Part shown: piece after piece, positions 11,054 to 22,085 of the stretch
Position numbering within the stretch: position 1 is the stretch's first letter
Layout: each line of letters starts with the position of its first letter
Assembly: GCA_030848705.1 (NCBI GenBank)
Contig: CM061235.1
Coordinates: forward strand, 138,763,228 to 138,827,227
DNA length: 64,000 nucleotides
Reading direction: 5' to 3'
DNA from: Heracleum sosnowskyi
Taxonomy: Eukaryota; Streptophyta; Magnoliopsida; Apiales; Apiaceae
Position numbers and translations under genes: made by a program
The notes under the pieces: model-generated
The model's database searches: none
What the model saw: the letters and a program-made list of their open reading frames with translations, nothing else
Told to the model about the DNA's origin: nothing

Positions 11054-12023
11054 GATATGATTTTAGTCCAAGTCTATGTGGATGACAACATATTTTGGTC
11101 TACTAATGATGATCTCTGTAAGAGATTTGCTAAGCTAATGCAGAGTAAGTTTGAAATGAGTATGATGGGTAAGCTGAAGTTCTTTCTTGGATTACAAGTA
11201 AGTCAAAGGTTAGATGATATATTTATTTTCCAATCCAAGTATCTCAAAGAACTCCTCAAGAAATATCATATGGAGGATTCAGCATCAGCAAGGACTCCAT
11301 CTTCTACAGCTGTCAAACTTGGAGCCTGTGATAATTCTATCAAGGTAGATGTTACAAGCTACAGAGGTATGATTGGCTCCTTACTCTATCTTACTGCAAG
11401 TAGGCCTGATATTATGCATGCTACATGCTTATGTGCAAGGTTCCAAGCGGATCCTAGAGATTTGCATCTCGTTGCTGTAAAAAGAATCTTGAGATATCTT
11501 AAGGGTACACATAATCTAGGTATTTGGTACCCTAAATATTCTGGTTTTAATCTTGTTGGATATACAGATTCTGATTATGCATGTAGTATTGTGGATAGAA
11601 AGAGTACCTCTGGGAGTTGTCAATTCCTTGGTGGTAGATTGATTTCCTGGTATAGCAAAAAACCACAAACAGTTTCCAATTCAATAGCAGAAGCTGAATA
11701 TATTGTTGCTGGAAGCTGTTGTGCTCAGATCTTATGGATAAGAAATCAATTGAAGGACTATGGTTTTGTATTGGACAAAATTCCAATTTTATGTGACAAT
11801 ACAAGTGTCATAGCAATCTCTAACAACCATGTTCAGCACTCGAAAACCAAGCACATTGACATCAGGTATCATTTTATTAGAGAGCATGTCATGAATGGAA
11901 CTGTGGAATTACATTTTGTACCCAGAGGAACAAACAGCAGATATATTTACTAAATCTCTTGATGAATCCACATTTACCAGGTTAGTTGGTAAATTGGGTA
12001 TGATAAACAGTCTTAGTGATTAA
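11054..12023 (+). pseudogene. pol: Reverse transcriptase (3' part) and RNase H of element B
   Basis: The frame opens directly behind LTR A and keeps the catalytic YVDD (11075-11086), the KLMQSKFEMSMMGKLKFFLGL thumb-side block and the SYRGMIGSLLYLTASRPDI block. RNase H motifs follow: YTDSDYA, KSTSGSCQFLGG, AEAEY, LCDN and KHIDIRYHFIREH. A one-base insertion near 11920 shifts the frame. The real C-terminus, with ADIFTK and the stop TAA at 12021-12023, lies in the next frame. The fingers and palm start of RT are separated from this piece by element A and lie outside the window. Sequence similarity to A and C confirms the Sirevirus lineage. Confidence 0.93.
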
Positions 12024-12545
12024 TTATATCTCTTTGATGTTTGTTCTTAGTTAAAAAACATTTTTTCTTGTTCTTATTAACTATTTATTATTTCCATTCC
12101 TAGTTTGATTTGTAAGCTTGATAATTTCAATATTCTTAAAATAATCTATTTTCTCTAAAAATATTTTTCTCATATTTTTATGATAAAATTGTAGAGAAAT
12201 TTATTTTTATTGAAAATTTATTTATTTGGATTTATTCAGATAATGTTTCAGATTTTGTAATATCTTGTACTTATTTTTCTGCAGGTTTATATTAATTTGA
12301 TGCATTTTTTATATTTTCAGTAATTTAGTTGCATTTTTATTATTATTCTGCATCTTTAATTAATCTGCTGCATTTTATGTGTTTAATAGTTGTTAAAATG
12401 TTTTAGTTGGCATTTATTTGATGCATTTTAGTTTTTAAATTTTCTGTAAATTTATTGCATTTTACTTTTGTTAATTATGTAAATTTTATGTAATTTATAT
12501 GATTGTTTTAATTAGGTCAATTTTTAATTTCCGTAACAATTTTTT
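12024..12545 (+). other. AT-rich pol-env spacer of B with scattered TGCATTTT
   Basis: There is no ORF worth noting. The stretch is very T-rich on the plus strand. From about 12290 to 12475 the octamer TGCATTTT, or close forms (TTGCATTTT, GGCATTT, CTGCATCT), recurs about eight times at irregular spacing. It lies upstream of the GTCATAC array and looks like a second, weaker motif family. Confidence 0.5.
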
Positions 12546-12558
12546 GTTCAGTATTTTA

Positions 12559-12872
12559 GGTCATACCAGGTTTTACTCTGGTATGACACTCGGTATGACA
12601 CTCTGTTCGGTCATACTGAGTTTATTTCTATTTTTATTCTATTTATTTTCGTATTTATAGAGAGTCATAATAGCTTTTGTGAGAGTATGACTCTCGGTAT
12701 GACTATTGGAGAGTCATACCGACAGTCATACTAGTATTAATCATTTTTTATTTATTTTTATTAGTTATTCTATTTATTTACTAACAGTCATATTGTGGTA
12801 TGTGAGAGTATGACTCTCGGTATGACTCTCAGAGAGTCATACCGACAGTCATACCAGGTTTTTTCTATAAAT
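12559..12872 (+). promoter_or_regulatory. GTCATAC motif array followed by a TATA box (internal promoter candidate of B)
   Basis: About fourteen copies of GTCATAC or its complement GTATGAC lie between 12559 and 12857, often as inverted pairs such as GAGTATGACTC or GAGTCATACC facing GGTATGACTC. TATAAATT follows at 12866-12873, only some ten bases after the last motif. The same motif array and a TATA box occur in B's LTR (18599-18849). The arrangement suggests a second promoter that drives the env-like ORF without reading through pol. That is inference from layout only. With the MULE removed, the env-like ATG would be about 300 bases downstream. Confidence 0.6.
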
Positions 12873-13172
12873 TCAAAGTTTTTTTTTCAGTTTTGTACTA
12901 TCAGTCATAGCTCTTGTTTTTACAAAGCTTTTCCTTTCTCTTTCGTTTTTTTTCTAAAAGCTGTAAGGAACTGCTTGTATTTTTTTTTGCACAAGTAATT
13001 TTGTTTTTATTATCTAAAATCATTTCTGATTAAATCTAACCAAAATTTTTATTTTGATTATTTAAAATCACTATTTGATTAAGGATAAATTTGTGTGAAT
13101 TTGTGGATTTTAATTAATAGTTCTTATTAATTCGAAATCCCTAAATTTCTAGTGGTTTGTTTATTTATTTTA

Positions 13173-13327
13173 GAGTAATTAACAGTTTGCACCCCTTTAC
13201 TTTGGGCGTTTTTTCGATTTGGTCCTGAATAATGTTCTGTAGCAGAATGTACCCCTATGTTTAATTGTCGCTTCGATTTGCACCATCTTGACCAACTCCC
13301 GTTAATTTTGACTGTTAACCTTAACAG
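13173..13327 (+). repeat. Left terminal inverted repeat of the MULE
   Basis: It begins GAGTAATTAACAGTTTGCAC and matches the reverse complement of the right end over about 155 bases with roughly 20 differences. The right end reads GAGTAATTAGCAGTTTGCAC on the minus strand. Confidence 0.92.
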
Positions 13328-14022
13328 CCAGGGTTATTTGGGTAATTAGCTAAGGCTAAAAGATTTTAAGAGAAATTTATAATGAATTATTTATAAGCAT
13401 GAAAATATGATATTGATTTTTGTTAGTTTATAACTATTTTGGAATTTTAAGAAATTTTCCTATTTATTTAGATTTTAACAGTATTTATGTGAATAACCAT
13501 TGTGGATTAATTTGATGGGGCTATTTAAATAATATAGATGTGTAATTTCAATTCAATTGGATATTACAACTTTGTACTCAAATTAGGGTTAATATACAAT
13601 TGGGGATTTTTGATTCAAGCTTGTATTGATGAAATTGATGTTATATATTGATAGGGAGTGTATTTGTGATTGATTTTATGTGTTGAATTGTGAGTTTGGA
13701 GGATGGGTTCGGAGAGGAGGAGAACCACCGCGGGCTTCGCCGACGGTGGTGGTGTTGATCAGTTCAGAGGGGACAACGAGGGAAGGGAAAATAGAGGATT
13801 GATGTAGTGGTGTGTGTGTGTTTAATTGTATGTATGTATATATGTGTGTGTGTGTGTGAGTGTTGTATTGGTGGTCGGAAAAGACACCACCGAATGATGG
13901 TGGTGGTGGTGTGGATGAACGGAAACGAGAGAGAGATGAGAGAGGAGTGTAGAGAGATGATGAGAGAGAGAGAGAGAAAGAGAGAGAGATGGGGGTACCA
14001 CATTCCTGATTTATCCTCGTCC

Positions 14023-14176
14023 CTGTTAAAGTTAACGGTCAAAATTAACGGAAGTGGTGAAGAGGGTGCAAATCGAAGCGACAATTAAACATAGGGGTGC
14101 ATTCTGCTAGAGAACATTACTCAGGACCAAAGCGAAAAAATGCCCGAAGTAAAAGGGTGCAAACTGCTAATTACTC
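14023..14176 (-). repeat. Right terminal inverted repeat of the MULE
   Basis: This is the inverted partner of 13173-13327 and ends CTAATTACTC at 14176, directly before the second TTTATTTTA. Best conserved is a central block of about 40 bases around CCCCTATGTTTAATTGTCGC on the minus strand. Confidence 0.92.
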
Positions 14177-14187
14177 TTTATTTTAAA

Positions 14188-17100
14188 ATGGCTGAAAATT
14201 TTGAGATCGAGCGTTTTAATAATTATGTTGGTTACTTTGATCCCCAGAGGTGTTCTATTGAACGTTTTAGACAGTGGATTCGTTTTTTAAATGAGCAGTC
14301 ATGTGTAAGTTATTCGATTTGTGCATCTGCTGATTTAAAATTTGAACCCTTGCGTCTCTTGTGTTCAACTGATGTTGTTGCTGATGGTTCTCAATCTTTT
14401 TCTTTTATTATCCAAAATCATCAGTACACAGTCACTAAGGGTATTTTCTGTCATGTGTTAGGGTTTCCCACAGATAATTTTGATAGATTACCTTCTGAGC
14501 AAGATTTGATTCAATTCTTTGCTAGTATTGATTATAGGGGTGATTTAATATTACCCAAGCTTTTAAAAAGTAATCTTGCTTGTGAATGAGATCTATTTTT
14601 TGATACGATTGCCAAAGTGTTTGGTAACTGCACCAAAAACAACTTTCAAAGCATTACATCTCTTTTACAGATTATTGCTTTTGCTGTTGTTTTTAATCGT
14701 AGACTTGACATTGGTAGTCTTCTTTGGGATGTTATTGTGAAGAGGGTCAATAATGCTCATAAAGACATTGATGATGGAAAGAGAGTCAAATGTTATTATT
14801 CTCATTTCTTAACTCTTATCATCAATCATTTGCTTACTGATGAGCACAAAATTTTATTTCAAAATGCTCGCTCTATTGTCTCTCCAACCACCACACATGT
14901 TCTTTATCAAAGATTAAATACCTCTTCTAAGTTTCACAGAACTCCAGTGGTTCCACTCTCTTATCTAAGAACATGTCTTGAACCTCATGTTCAGCAAGTC
15001 TTTGGACAACCACAACCAGGGGCTGCATCTACTTCAGTAGGAACTTTAGAAAATCCTCCATTACAGGTAGTTTATCATATCACTACTTCTACTATTGCTG
15101 CTCAAACCTAAGTGGTTAATAGGGCTGACCAAGAGTTTGTAGAACCACAAACTATATCCCCGGTCATAGAGCCAAACACTGTGTCAATTCCCTTGACTAA
15201 TCAGCTTGAGCCTGTTGTACTTGTCAGAAACAGGAGTAGTAGTGATGAAGATAATATGAGTGAACCCGCAGCTCTGTCTCCACCTCCAAAGAAGAGAAGA
15301 ACCTATAGGGAGATATATGTAAGCCCGTATGTATCCTCTCAACAGGATATGGATTTAGAAATAGCCATTCAACAGTCTCTAGAGACACCCTCTCAATAGG
15401 GTGGATCTATTGAAATTCGCTAAAGGGCCGTGGCATCTTGTACTGAGTCGAGCACGCATCTCTAGATTATACCCAGGACACCTTGCAAGGAGAGCACTTA
15501 GGTGATCTACCATTGGTTACAGTGCCTACCATAGTTACGGTAGAAGTGCCTTCACAGGCATCAGAGGGAAAATTTGATTCTCTACCATCTATAATAGAAT
15601 CATTTTCTCCCCTCCCAGAGGGAACATCTCTAGCTTCCCAAAGGGATTTTCCACTCGCAGTTTTTACTGGAGAAAATGGAAGTCAACCTGGTGAGTCTAA
15701 CACTGAAGCAATTCAGTTTTCAAATCAAAGTGATTTGTTAGACTTCACTAGGGACTGTGATTTGCGAACTTCCATTGCACTACCACTGACCTCTTTAGAA
15801 GGGGCTATGGTGATTTTACATGCAGGAACATCAACAGATTCTGGAAATAGACAGCTGATAGTGAGGAGTGAAAATCAAACACAGAGTGAAACACAAGCAC
15901 GTGAGTTGAGTGAAACACCACTGAGAGAAATTGAGGTGAGTGCACACACTGACACATACATTGCTTTGTTGTTAGCTCAAATAGCTGCTCTACAGAAACA
16001 ACTATCATAAACCCAGGCTGAAAAAGAAATTCTAAAAGCACAAGTGGTTGAACGGTCTTATTCTTCCACCTCTGTAACCAATCAACTGAGTACTATTAAA
16101 GATGATATTGAAGGCCTGAAGATTTCTCTCCTACCAAAATTGAATGCCATTCAGCAATCTCAGGTACTAGTGGCTTCGGACATCTTTGGACTTACAGATT
16201 CAAATGCTCAGATAGCAGAGAGTGTCAAGGAGATTGTTTCTATTTCTGCCCAGGTGGACTTCATTCAGCAAACAATTGATGAAAATCAGATGTTTAATGA
16301 TGAAAGGTTTGCCAGGATTGAAGAAGGAATGGAGCATCTGAATGAAGGTATGAAGCACTTGTATTTGATGATCAAGAATTTTCATCAACCCACGGCTGAA
16401 CAGACGACATTCTTTGAGGGTGGTGATGATGATGATGATGATGATGAGGGTGATGATAAGGATAAAGAAGGAGATGGAGGAGATACAAGGGGAAGAAGAG
16501 AGGTTAATCCTAAAGCTGCCAAAGCTAAATCTGTAGAGGATTCCTCAACTAAGAGGGAGAATGAGAAGGAAGGAGAAGAATGAGCTTCTGGAACTGAAAA
16601 GGACAAAGGGAAGGGAAAGCTACTTCAAGATGACTTCTACTACCAAGATGAACATGAAGACTTTCAATTTGATGCTGAAGACATCTTTGGTGAGGAGGAA
16701 GTTGAGAAGGATGATGACTGTGCTGAATGGGATGATCAAGATGATCTGTTCAACCTTGATCCTGTCTTTGAAGAAGAACTGAGGAAGCAACAAGAAGATA
16801 TAATGAGGAAGCAAGATGAGAATGCTAAGGCCCCTCAGATTATTTCTGAAAAGCTCAAAATTCAAAAAGCTGAGCATGAAGAGAAACAACGTCTTCATAG
16901 CTTGGAAGTTAAAGACTAGAGGCTAGACATCAGATTGAAGAAGGGCGAGAAATGGACTAAAGCTAAAGAGATGTTTGCACTCCCTCAGAAAGGATCAAAC
17001 AATGATCGGGAGTTTATCAACCTTCTTCAAAAATTCAAGAATGTCAATCCTAATAATACAGTGTACATGAAAGCTCTAAAAGAAGAAATCTTAAGGATTA

Positions 17101-17647
17101 TCACAGGATTTGACAGGGTGAGAAATAAGACAGTTATCTATGTATCTTGCCAAAGCATAGGAACTCTTACACTCTCTTTAGACTGCTTTGCTAGTAGATC
17201 TCTGTCAGAACTTTGGGTTTTCATAAGTAGAGTGAAAGAATCTTCTCATCTAAATGTACTACTGCATGAACAACTTAAAGAATTTTCTACAAGGGCCAGT
17301 CCTCAGATTGTTGATGTTCCATTTGAAGTCAAATTTTACAAAGGAAGAGCACTTCAATCCTGTGGAATGGACCTGTGTCTTTGAAGAACCACCCTGCAAT
17401 GCATCTAATCAAAATGGAAAATATGCTAAGGACAACTGGATTTGCTTTAGAAGAAAAGACTGAAGTTGCTGACCTCATTCAAGACTATTGCATAGCCAAC
17501 ATAAAAAAGGTATCATCAGTTGAAGAATAGATTGAAGAAAGTCACAACTCAACCAGTCAGACCACAAATCTCACATCTGAAAGTGATCGTGTCCTGGACA
17601 AAGAATTGCTAGATGCTTTGGAAGAGGGTGAAATGAGTGATCACTAG
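14188..17647 (+). pseudogene. Env-like ORF of element B, broken
   Basis: The likely start is ATG at 14188-14190 (MAENFEIERF), just right of the MULE duplication. One frame runs to 15399 with stops at 14587 (TGA), 15109 (TAA) and 15397 (TAG). After a frameshift near 15400-15480 a second frame runs to 17384 with stops at 16008 (TAA), 16581 (TGA) and 16917 (TAG). A +1 shift near 17380 gives the last segment to the stop at 17645-17647, with another TAG near 17528. The N-terminal domain (to about 15000) aligns in layout with A and C. Ser/Thr/Pro-rich linkers, a coiled coil (about 16070-16390), a run of seven Asp (about 16424-16444) and Lys/Glu-rich helices follow. No membrane segment is seen. Most stops can be explained by C-to-T change of Gln or Arg codons. 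Confidence 0.78.
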
Positions 17648-17899
17648 CTCAATTGTTTAATGTAATATGTATAGAGCTTAGGTAAATCAAGATAGGATCA
17701 ATGTAATCATATGTTCAGTCTAGAAGAACATCTATCTTGTATTTATCTTTAACTGTTTGAATCTGGAAATGTTATATATAAACCTGAACTTTATTTTATT
17801 ATTTACTTGGCTCTTAAAGTCTTATTTTTACTTGTTTATTTAGTTGAGTTATCCTCTAGGTATTTGGTTGTTATTCTCTAACAAACAAATAGGGGAGAT

Positions 17900-19330
17900 T
17901 GAAAGGCATATGTATAGGCCTATTTGTAAACATCGAGGATACAACTCAACTTAAACAAGTTTGTAATAAGTAAATAATAATTCAATTGTCACAGGAATCT
18001 CATAAGATCATATCAGTCAAAAGAATGAAGATTAAAGTCATCCTACAGACTTGAAGTAATTCTACATTGAAAAAAGTTCAATTCTTTGATCAAGCCTCAG
18101 TGAAGTATTCAAGAAAGTGGATTTATTAAATTGACAGATATTTCAGAAGTGTGACAGCAATTATACAGATTACAGTGGTTGACCAAAGTCAAAAGCAACA
18201 AATGGACCACAGCTTAAAGTCAAAATATGAAGAACAGACATTGCAGTTAGTCACTTATGAACCGGACAATACATCAAGTGTCAACATCATTCAATGAAAG
18301 TTCTTCATCAAATTCAGTGGTTCAAGTCAAGGGAGCTTTCAAGAGATTAAATTAATTCTCTTTTAATTAACCAAATCTATAGTTAATTTAATCAATAATT
18401 TAATTCAAAATGAATTAAATTATTCCTTAAATTAATTAACGAGTTAATTAAATTAGAGATAATTTAATCAAAGATAATATTTAATTCTATTTTAAATAAT
18501 CATTTCATTTAACTAATTTATTTAGTTAATTAATTCATCCAAAATTAATTTACTAATTAAATTAATTAATAGATTAATTAAATTAGAATTTATATATTAG
18601 TATGACTCTTTTAATACTAGTATGGCCTAATTAAATGTAGTATGAACTATCATACTAGATTGAACAAACTATCATACTGAGAGTCATACTGATAGTGTGA
18701 CTGTATGTACAAGGAGTCATACAAGTATAAACAAGGAGTCATACAAGGCATAATTGAGAGTCATACAAGGCTATTACAAAGAGTCATACCGAGTTTTTTA
18801 TCAAAGGAAAGGTGGCCAAACATGTGCTAAATATGAAGTGATATAAAAAGAAAAGAAGATCAAGACAGTATCACTTTAATATAGAACATCATATCTTCAA
18901 ACAAAGCACTGCATTTACTTCTTCAACTGCCAGAGAACTTTGATCAGAGAATTCATTTCTATTATTGATTGTTATATCCAAGCCACTAGAAATTAATTAC
19001 TCGCACTGTTTTGACTATCTAGCGGATCTTTATCCCTATAATTTATCTCGAACTATCATTTATCGTTCTATCTTTTTATTACAAAATTAGATAAGTTCTT
19101 GTCAAATTTATTCTAAATTTGTTTTAATTAGTTTGAGATTTAATCATTGTAATCAGTACAATATTTGTAACATCTTTCAAGTTTAATATAAGTTATATTT
19201 ATTTGTTTCATTTAATTCCGCAATTATTTGTTCTTGAATTGTATTATCATAAGAAGAACAAATTCGATAAAACGGTATAGTTTGTATTCAACACCCCCCC
19301 CCCCTTCTACAAACTTATCGGGATCTAACA
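17900..19330 (+). mobile_element. 3' LTR of element B (1431 bp)
   Basis: It opens TGAAAGGCAT directly behind the polypurine tract AATAGGGGAGAT and closes GATCTAACA. The first part has several TTAATTAA-rich palindromic stretches (18340-18600). The GAGTCATAC array (18599-18790) precedes a TATA box at 18842-18849. A run of twelve C near 19293-19304, followed by TTCTAC, forms the C-rich box near the LTR end. The length is three times that of LTR A, so LTR size varies strongly among these related elements. Confidence 0.9.
18599..18849 (+). promoter_or_regulatory. LTR promoter of B: GAGTCATAC array and TATA box
   Basis: Seven or more GTCATAC or GTATGAC sites occur from 18599 to 18790, among them GGAGTCATACAAG twice and GAGTCATACCGAG. 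TATAAAAAG at 18842-18850 follows about 50 bases later. The same motif-then-TATA order is repeated in the pol-env spacer of B. Confidence 0.65.
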
Positions 19331-19438
19331 AGTTTTTTCGGTAGGCTGCACAAAAAGTGTGTAGGGAGACGATTGACATTACATAAGTACGTGTATACAA
19401 TTTTTTCTAATTTTTTTAGTTGATTTCGATATCTAATA

Positions 19439-19710
19439 CTCCCTCTGTCCCTCTCATTTCTTTACACTTTCCTTTTTGGTACGTCCCTCTCATTTCTTTA
19501 CATACCAAAAATAGTAACATTTTACAATATAAAATCCAATCACATTCACTACTTTCCTCCACTATACCTACTTTATACACACTTTATACATTAAATATTG
19601 ATTGGTCCCACCATTTTACTCATTTTTCTTACTTTTCCTTATTAATTGATACTTTTTTTTTAACCTTCGTGTCGTCCCCTCAATGTAAAGAATTGAGGGG
19701 GCGGATGGAG
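19439..19710. mobile_element. Stowaway-type MITE (272 bp)
   Basis: It is flanked by TA dinucleotides (19437-19438 and 19711-19712), the Tc1/mariner target duplication. The left end CTCCCTCTGTCCCTCTCATT pairs with the right end, whose minus strand reads CTCCATCCGCCCCCTCAATT. CTCCCTCCGTCCC is the hallmark of Stowaway elements. The phrase TCCCTCTCATTTCTTTACA occurs twice near the left end (from about 19448 and 19485). It encodes no protein; the 97-residue ORF overlapping it is a by-product. Confidence 0.85.
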
Positions 19711-20069
19711 TAATAATTATATTAAATGTTATATTTGTATATAGTTTTTGATATATTCTTTTTGTAATTTTGGGAATTAATTAGAGTTATTCAATACCAT
19801 TATCTCATCAATTTTTTAATTAATCATGTTTAGAGAATTGAATTTATTTATTTACATTCAAATTCATAGTAAAAACAATCAATATATAAAAGTCAATCAT
19901 GTTCAGAATTCAATTAAACATATGTTAATTTTTTTTCTTAAATAAACTAAAATTGAAATCCCTTATTTACATTCAAATTCACAGGGAATACAATGATATC
20001 GATTATGTTTCCATGATGAACCTTTTATATTATAATGATGCACATGTACGCACTAAGACGTGTTATTAT
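19711..20069. other. AT-rich intergenic stretch
   Basis: I see no ORF, no terminal repeats and no known motif. A phrase close to CATTCAAATTCA occurs twice (about 19855 and 19970) with 20-30 bases of similar context, suggesting an old local duplication. Confidence 0.4.
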
Positions 20070-20590
20070 AATATTTAAAAATATTTAAGAAATTTGTAAT
20101 TTTTAAGAAATAATTGAACTTTGAAGCAGTAGTTAATACTTAAATTTTTATTATTGCTTAATTTTAATATTTTAATTTATATGTATTTAGTGCAATGGGC
20201 ATCGACTCAAGAAAGTATGACACAAAATCAGCATATAAAGTTTAGGGATATTTAAGAAATTTGTAATTTTTTTTATGATACTAATAGTTGAAGTTTGAAG
20301 CGGTGAATACTTAAATTTTATTATTCCACAATTTTAATATTTTTTATTTATATGTATTTATACAACGGGCTTCGGCTCAAAAAACATGACACAAAATCGG
20401 CATATAAAGTTTAGGAATATTTAAGAAATTTGTAATTTTTGTGATAATACGAATTGTTGAAGTTTGAAGTGGTGGTTAATACTTAAATTTATATTACTGC
20501 ATATTTTTAGTATTTTTTTTTATATGTATTTAGTGTAACGGGTGTCGGCCCAAGAAAAAATGATACAAAATCCATATAAAATTATGTCAA
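20070..20590 (+). repeat. Three tandem copies of a ~165-bp AT-rich unit
   Basis: Units begin near 20070, 20247 and 20418. Each contains ATATTTAAGAAATTTGTAAT, then GAAGTTTGAAG, ACTTAAATTTTTATTA, TATATGTATTTA, a GGGC(A/T)TCGGCTCAAGAAA segment, and TGACACAAAATC followed by CATATAAA. Copies differ from one another by roughly a fifth. They lie just upstream of a Helitron-like 3' end and could be its internal minisatellite. Confidence 0.75.
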
Positions 20591-20723
20591 TAGTTTATTT
20601 TATTGTTTATGTATGTTACTTTTTAAAATATTATGTTCATTATTTAAATATTTTTTATATATTTTTTTCTTGATTTTTTTCTTAAATAGTTAATATTTAA
20701 AATTTTACAAATACATTATAGGG

Positions 20724-20752
20724 CCGTTGTGAAGCGCGGGTTAGTCGATTAG
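20724..20752 (+). other. Degenerate Helitron-like 3' end
   Basis: CCGTTGTGAAGCGCGGG forms an imperfect GC-rich hairpin, and TTAG followed by T ends ten bases later. Plant Helitrons end in a short hairpin about 10 bases before CTRR. Here the C of CTAG appears as T, and the hairpin is imperfect. A better match of the same sub-family (TTGCGAAGCAA then CTAG) is at 53579-53604. Confidence 0.4.
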
Positions 20753-22085
20753 TACTTATATAAAGGAGAACACATGGGCGGTGAGGTGGCGCCTCTCAAT
20801 TTGCTTCAATCTATTTTTCTAATTTTCTTCAATTTTTAAATTTTAATATTAAATATTCGAAAATATCTCATTTACCTTTAAAATATTTACTAATGCAGGA
20901 AACTAAATACATTATTTTAATATTCTTACCTTTAAAATCTTTACTAATGGAGGAAACAAAATATAGAAATATAATATTCTCCTAAATTTTTTATTAGAAA
21001 ATATCACAATTGTCTTTTAAATCTTTATTAATGGAGAAAACTAAATATGCAATTTTAATATTCTTGCCTTTATTTTAGAATCTTTACAAAGTAAACTAAA
21101 TATCAATTTTAATATTCTCCTAATTTTTTTATTTATCAATATACTTACTAACACAATAAACTAAATATATCATCTTAATATTCTCCTAAGTTTTCTTTTT
21201 AAGTCAAAACTTAAAATTTAAAAAAATATTATGGCGAAGATGAGGGTGGTGAGGCGGGGCTCTCAAATTGCCTCGATCTATTTTCAAATTATCTCAAAAT
21301 TTTGAATTAATAATATTAAATATTATAAAATATCTCAATTTACATTATAAATCTTTATTAATGAAGGTAACAAAATATATTTTTTTAATTTTCTTGCCTT
21401 TAAAAAATTTACTAATGGAGAAACCTAAATATCAAATTTTAATATTCTCCTAAATTTTTTATTTATTAATATAAGAAACTAAACATACCATTTTAATATT
21501 CTCCTAACTTTTTTATTTAAATCAAATTTTAAAACCAAAATTAAAATAAAAACTAGAAACTAATTTAAATCCTTGGATCAGCCTAATCTAATTCCCCTAG
21601 AGTCACCACAAACAACTAAAATACACCATCCCATACATAAACCACCTAATCCCCTCCGTTTCTAATTTGATTTTTCTCGTCCACTAGTGAGTTTTTTTTT
21701 TTGAAATTCGACTTCGCTGAATTTTTCTCCATCTCCTAACGATCAATTTGTATGTGCTATATTTTGACGTGATTTAGGTCTTACTCCAATAAAAACCTCT
21801 TTTAGACTATAAACTGGAAACTAAATAAAAAAAATTCTTACTGGGTGATGAGATATCGTCTTTCAAATCGCTTCGATCTATTTTTCTATTTTTTTCTAAT
21901 TTTTGAATTAATAATACCAAAGATTAGAAAAAGACTCATTGCCTTTTAAATATTTACCGATGGAGCAAACTAAATATACAATTTTAATACTAAATATACA
22001 ATTTTAATAAAAAATCAAGATGATATCAATTTTCTTTTATTAACAATTCAGATGATTATATAAACAAATTTATAGAGTCGAAATT
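20753..22085. repeat. AT-rich region with three diverged copies of a ~550-bp unit
   Basis: Recognisable unit starts are near 20778 (GTGAGGTGGCGCCTCTCAAT), 21247 (GTGAGGCGGGGCTCTCAAAT) and 21845 (GTGATGAGATATCGTCTTTC). Each is followed by TTGCTTCGATCTATTTTTCT or a close form, and then by a ladder of 60-80 base sub-repeats containing CTTTAAAATCTTTACTAATG and AATTTTAATATTCTCCTAA. No coding potential and no clear terminal repeats are seen. The composition and layout suggest decayed Helitron or another non-autonomous transposon. The class is uncertain. Confidence 0.5.

Larger units (their letters stand above)
13173..14176. mobile_element. Mutator-like element, non-autonomous, 1004 bp
   Basis: It has two long terminal inverted repeats of about 155 bp and a perfect 9-bp target duplication, TTTATTTTA, at 13164-13172 and 14177-14185. 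Nine-base duplications with long inverted ends define Mutator-like elements. No transposase is encoded. The middle is AT-rich at first and then becomes GC-richer from about 13695 to 13800 and 13880-13930, with TG and GA microsatellites. This could be a captured gene fragment as in Pack-MULEs, but I recognise no gene. It landed two bases before the ATG of B's env-like ORF, between the promoter candidate and the coding region. Confidence 0.92.
11053..19330 (+). mobile_element. Element B: Sirevirus split by element A, 3' part
   Basis: The left boundary is the end of LTR A, and the coding sequence picks up in the middle of copia reverse transcriptase. The remainder runs RT end, RNase H, a 2.1-kb spacer (with a MULE inserted), an env-like ORF, a polypurine tract (17888-17899) and a 1.43-kb LTR ending TCTAACA at 19330. 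The 5' half of B should lie upstream of the window, beyond the 5' LTR of A. Because A lies inside it, B is the older insertion. Its motif vocabulary (GAGTCATAC) differs completely from A's. Confidence 0.9.

Noticed and set aside
12559..12857. CRISPR-like array of short repeats
   Set aside because: Repeats are 7-10 bases, in both directions, with irregular spacing in plant DNA. This is a motif cluster, not a CRISPR.
13764..14088. ORFs of 93 and 106 residues on both strands
   Set aside because: They lie in the MULE microsatellites and right inverted repeat. The composition (Ser/Leu or Arg/Glu runs) comes from GA and TG repeats.
19420..19713. 97-residue ORF
   Set aside because: It is wholly explained by the Stowaway MITE, which does not code for protein.
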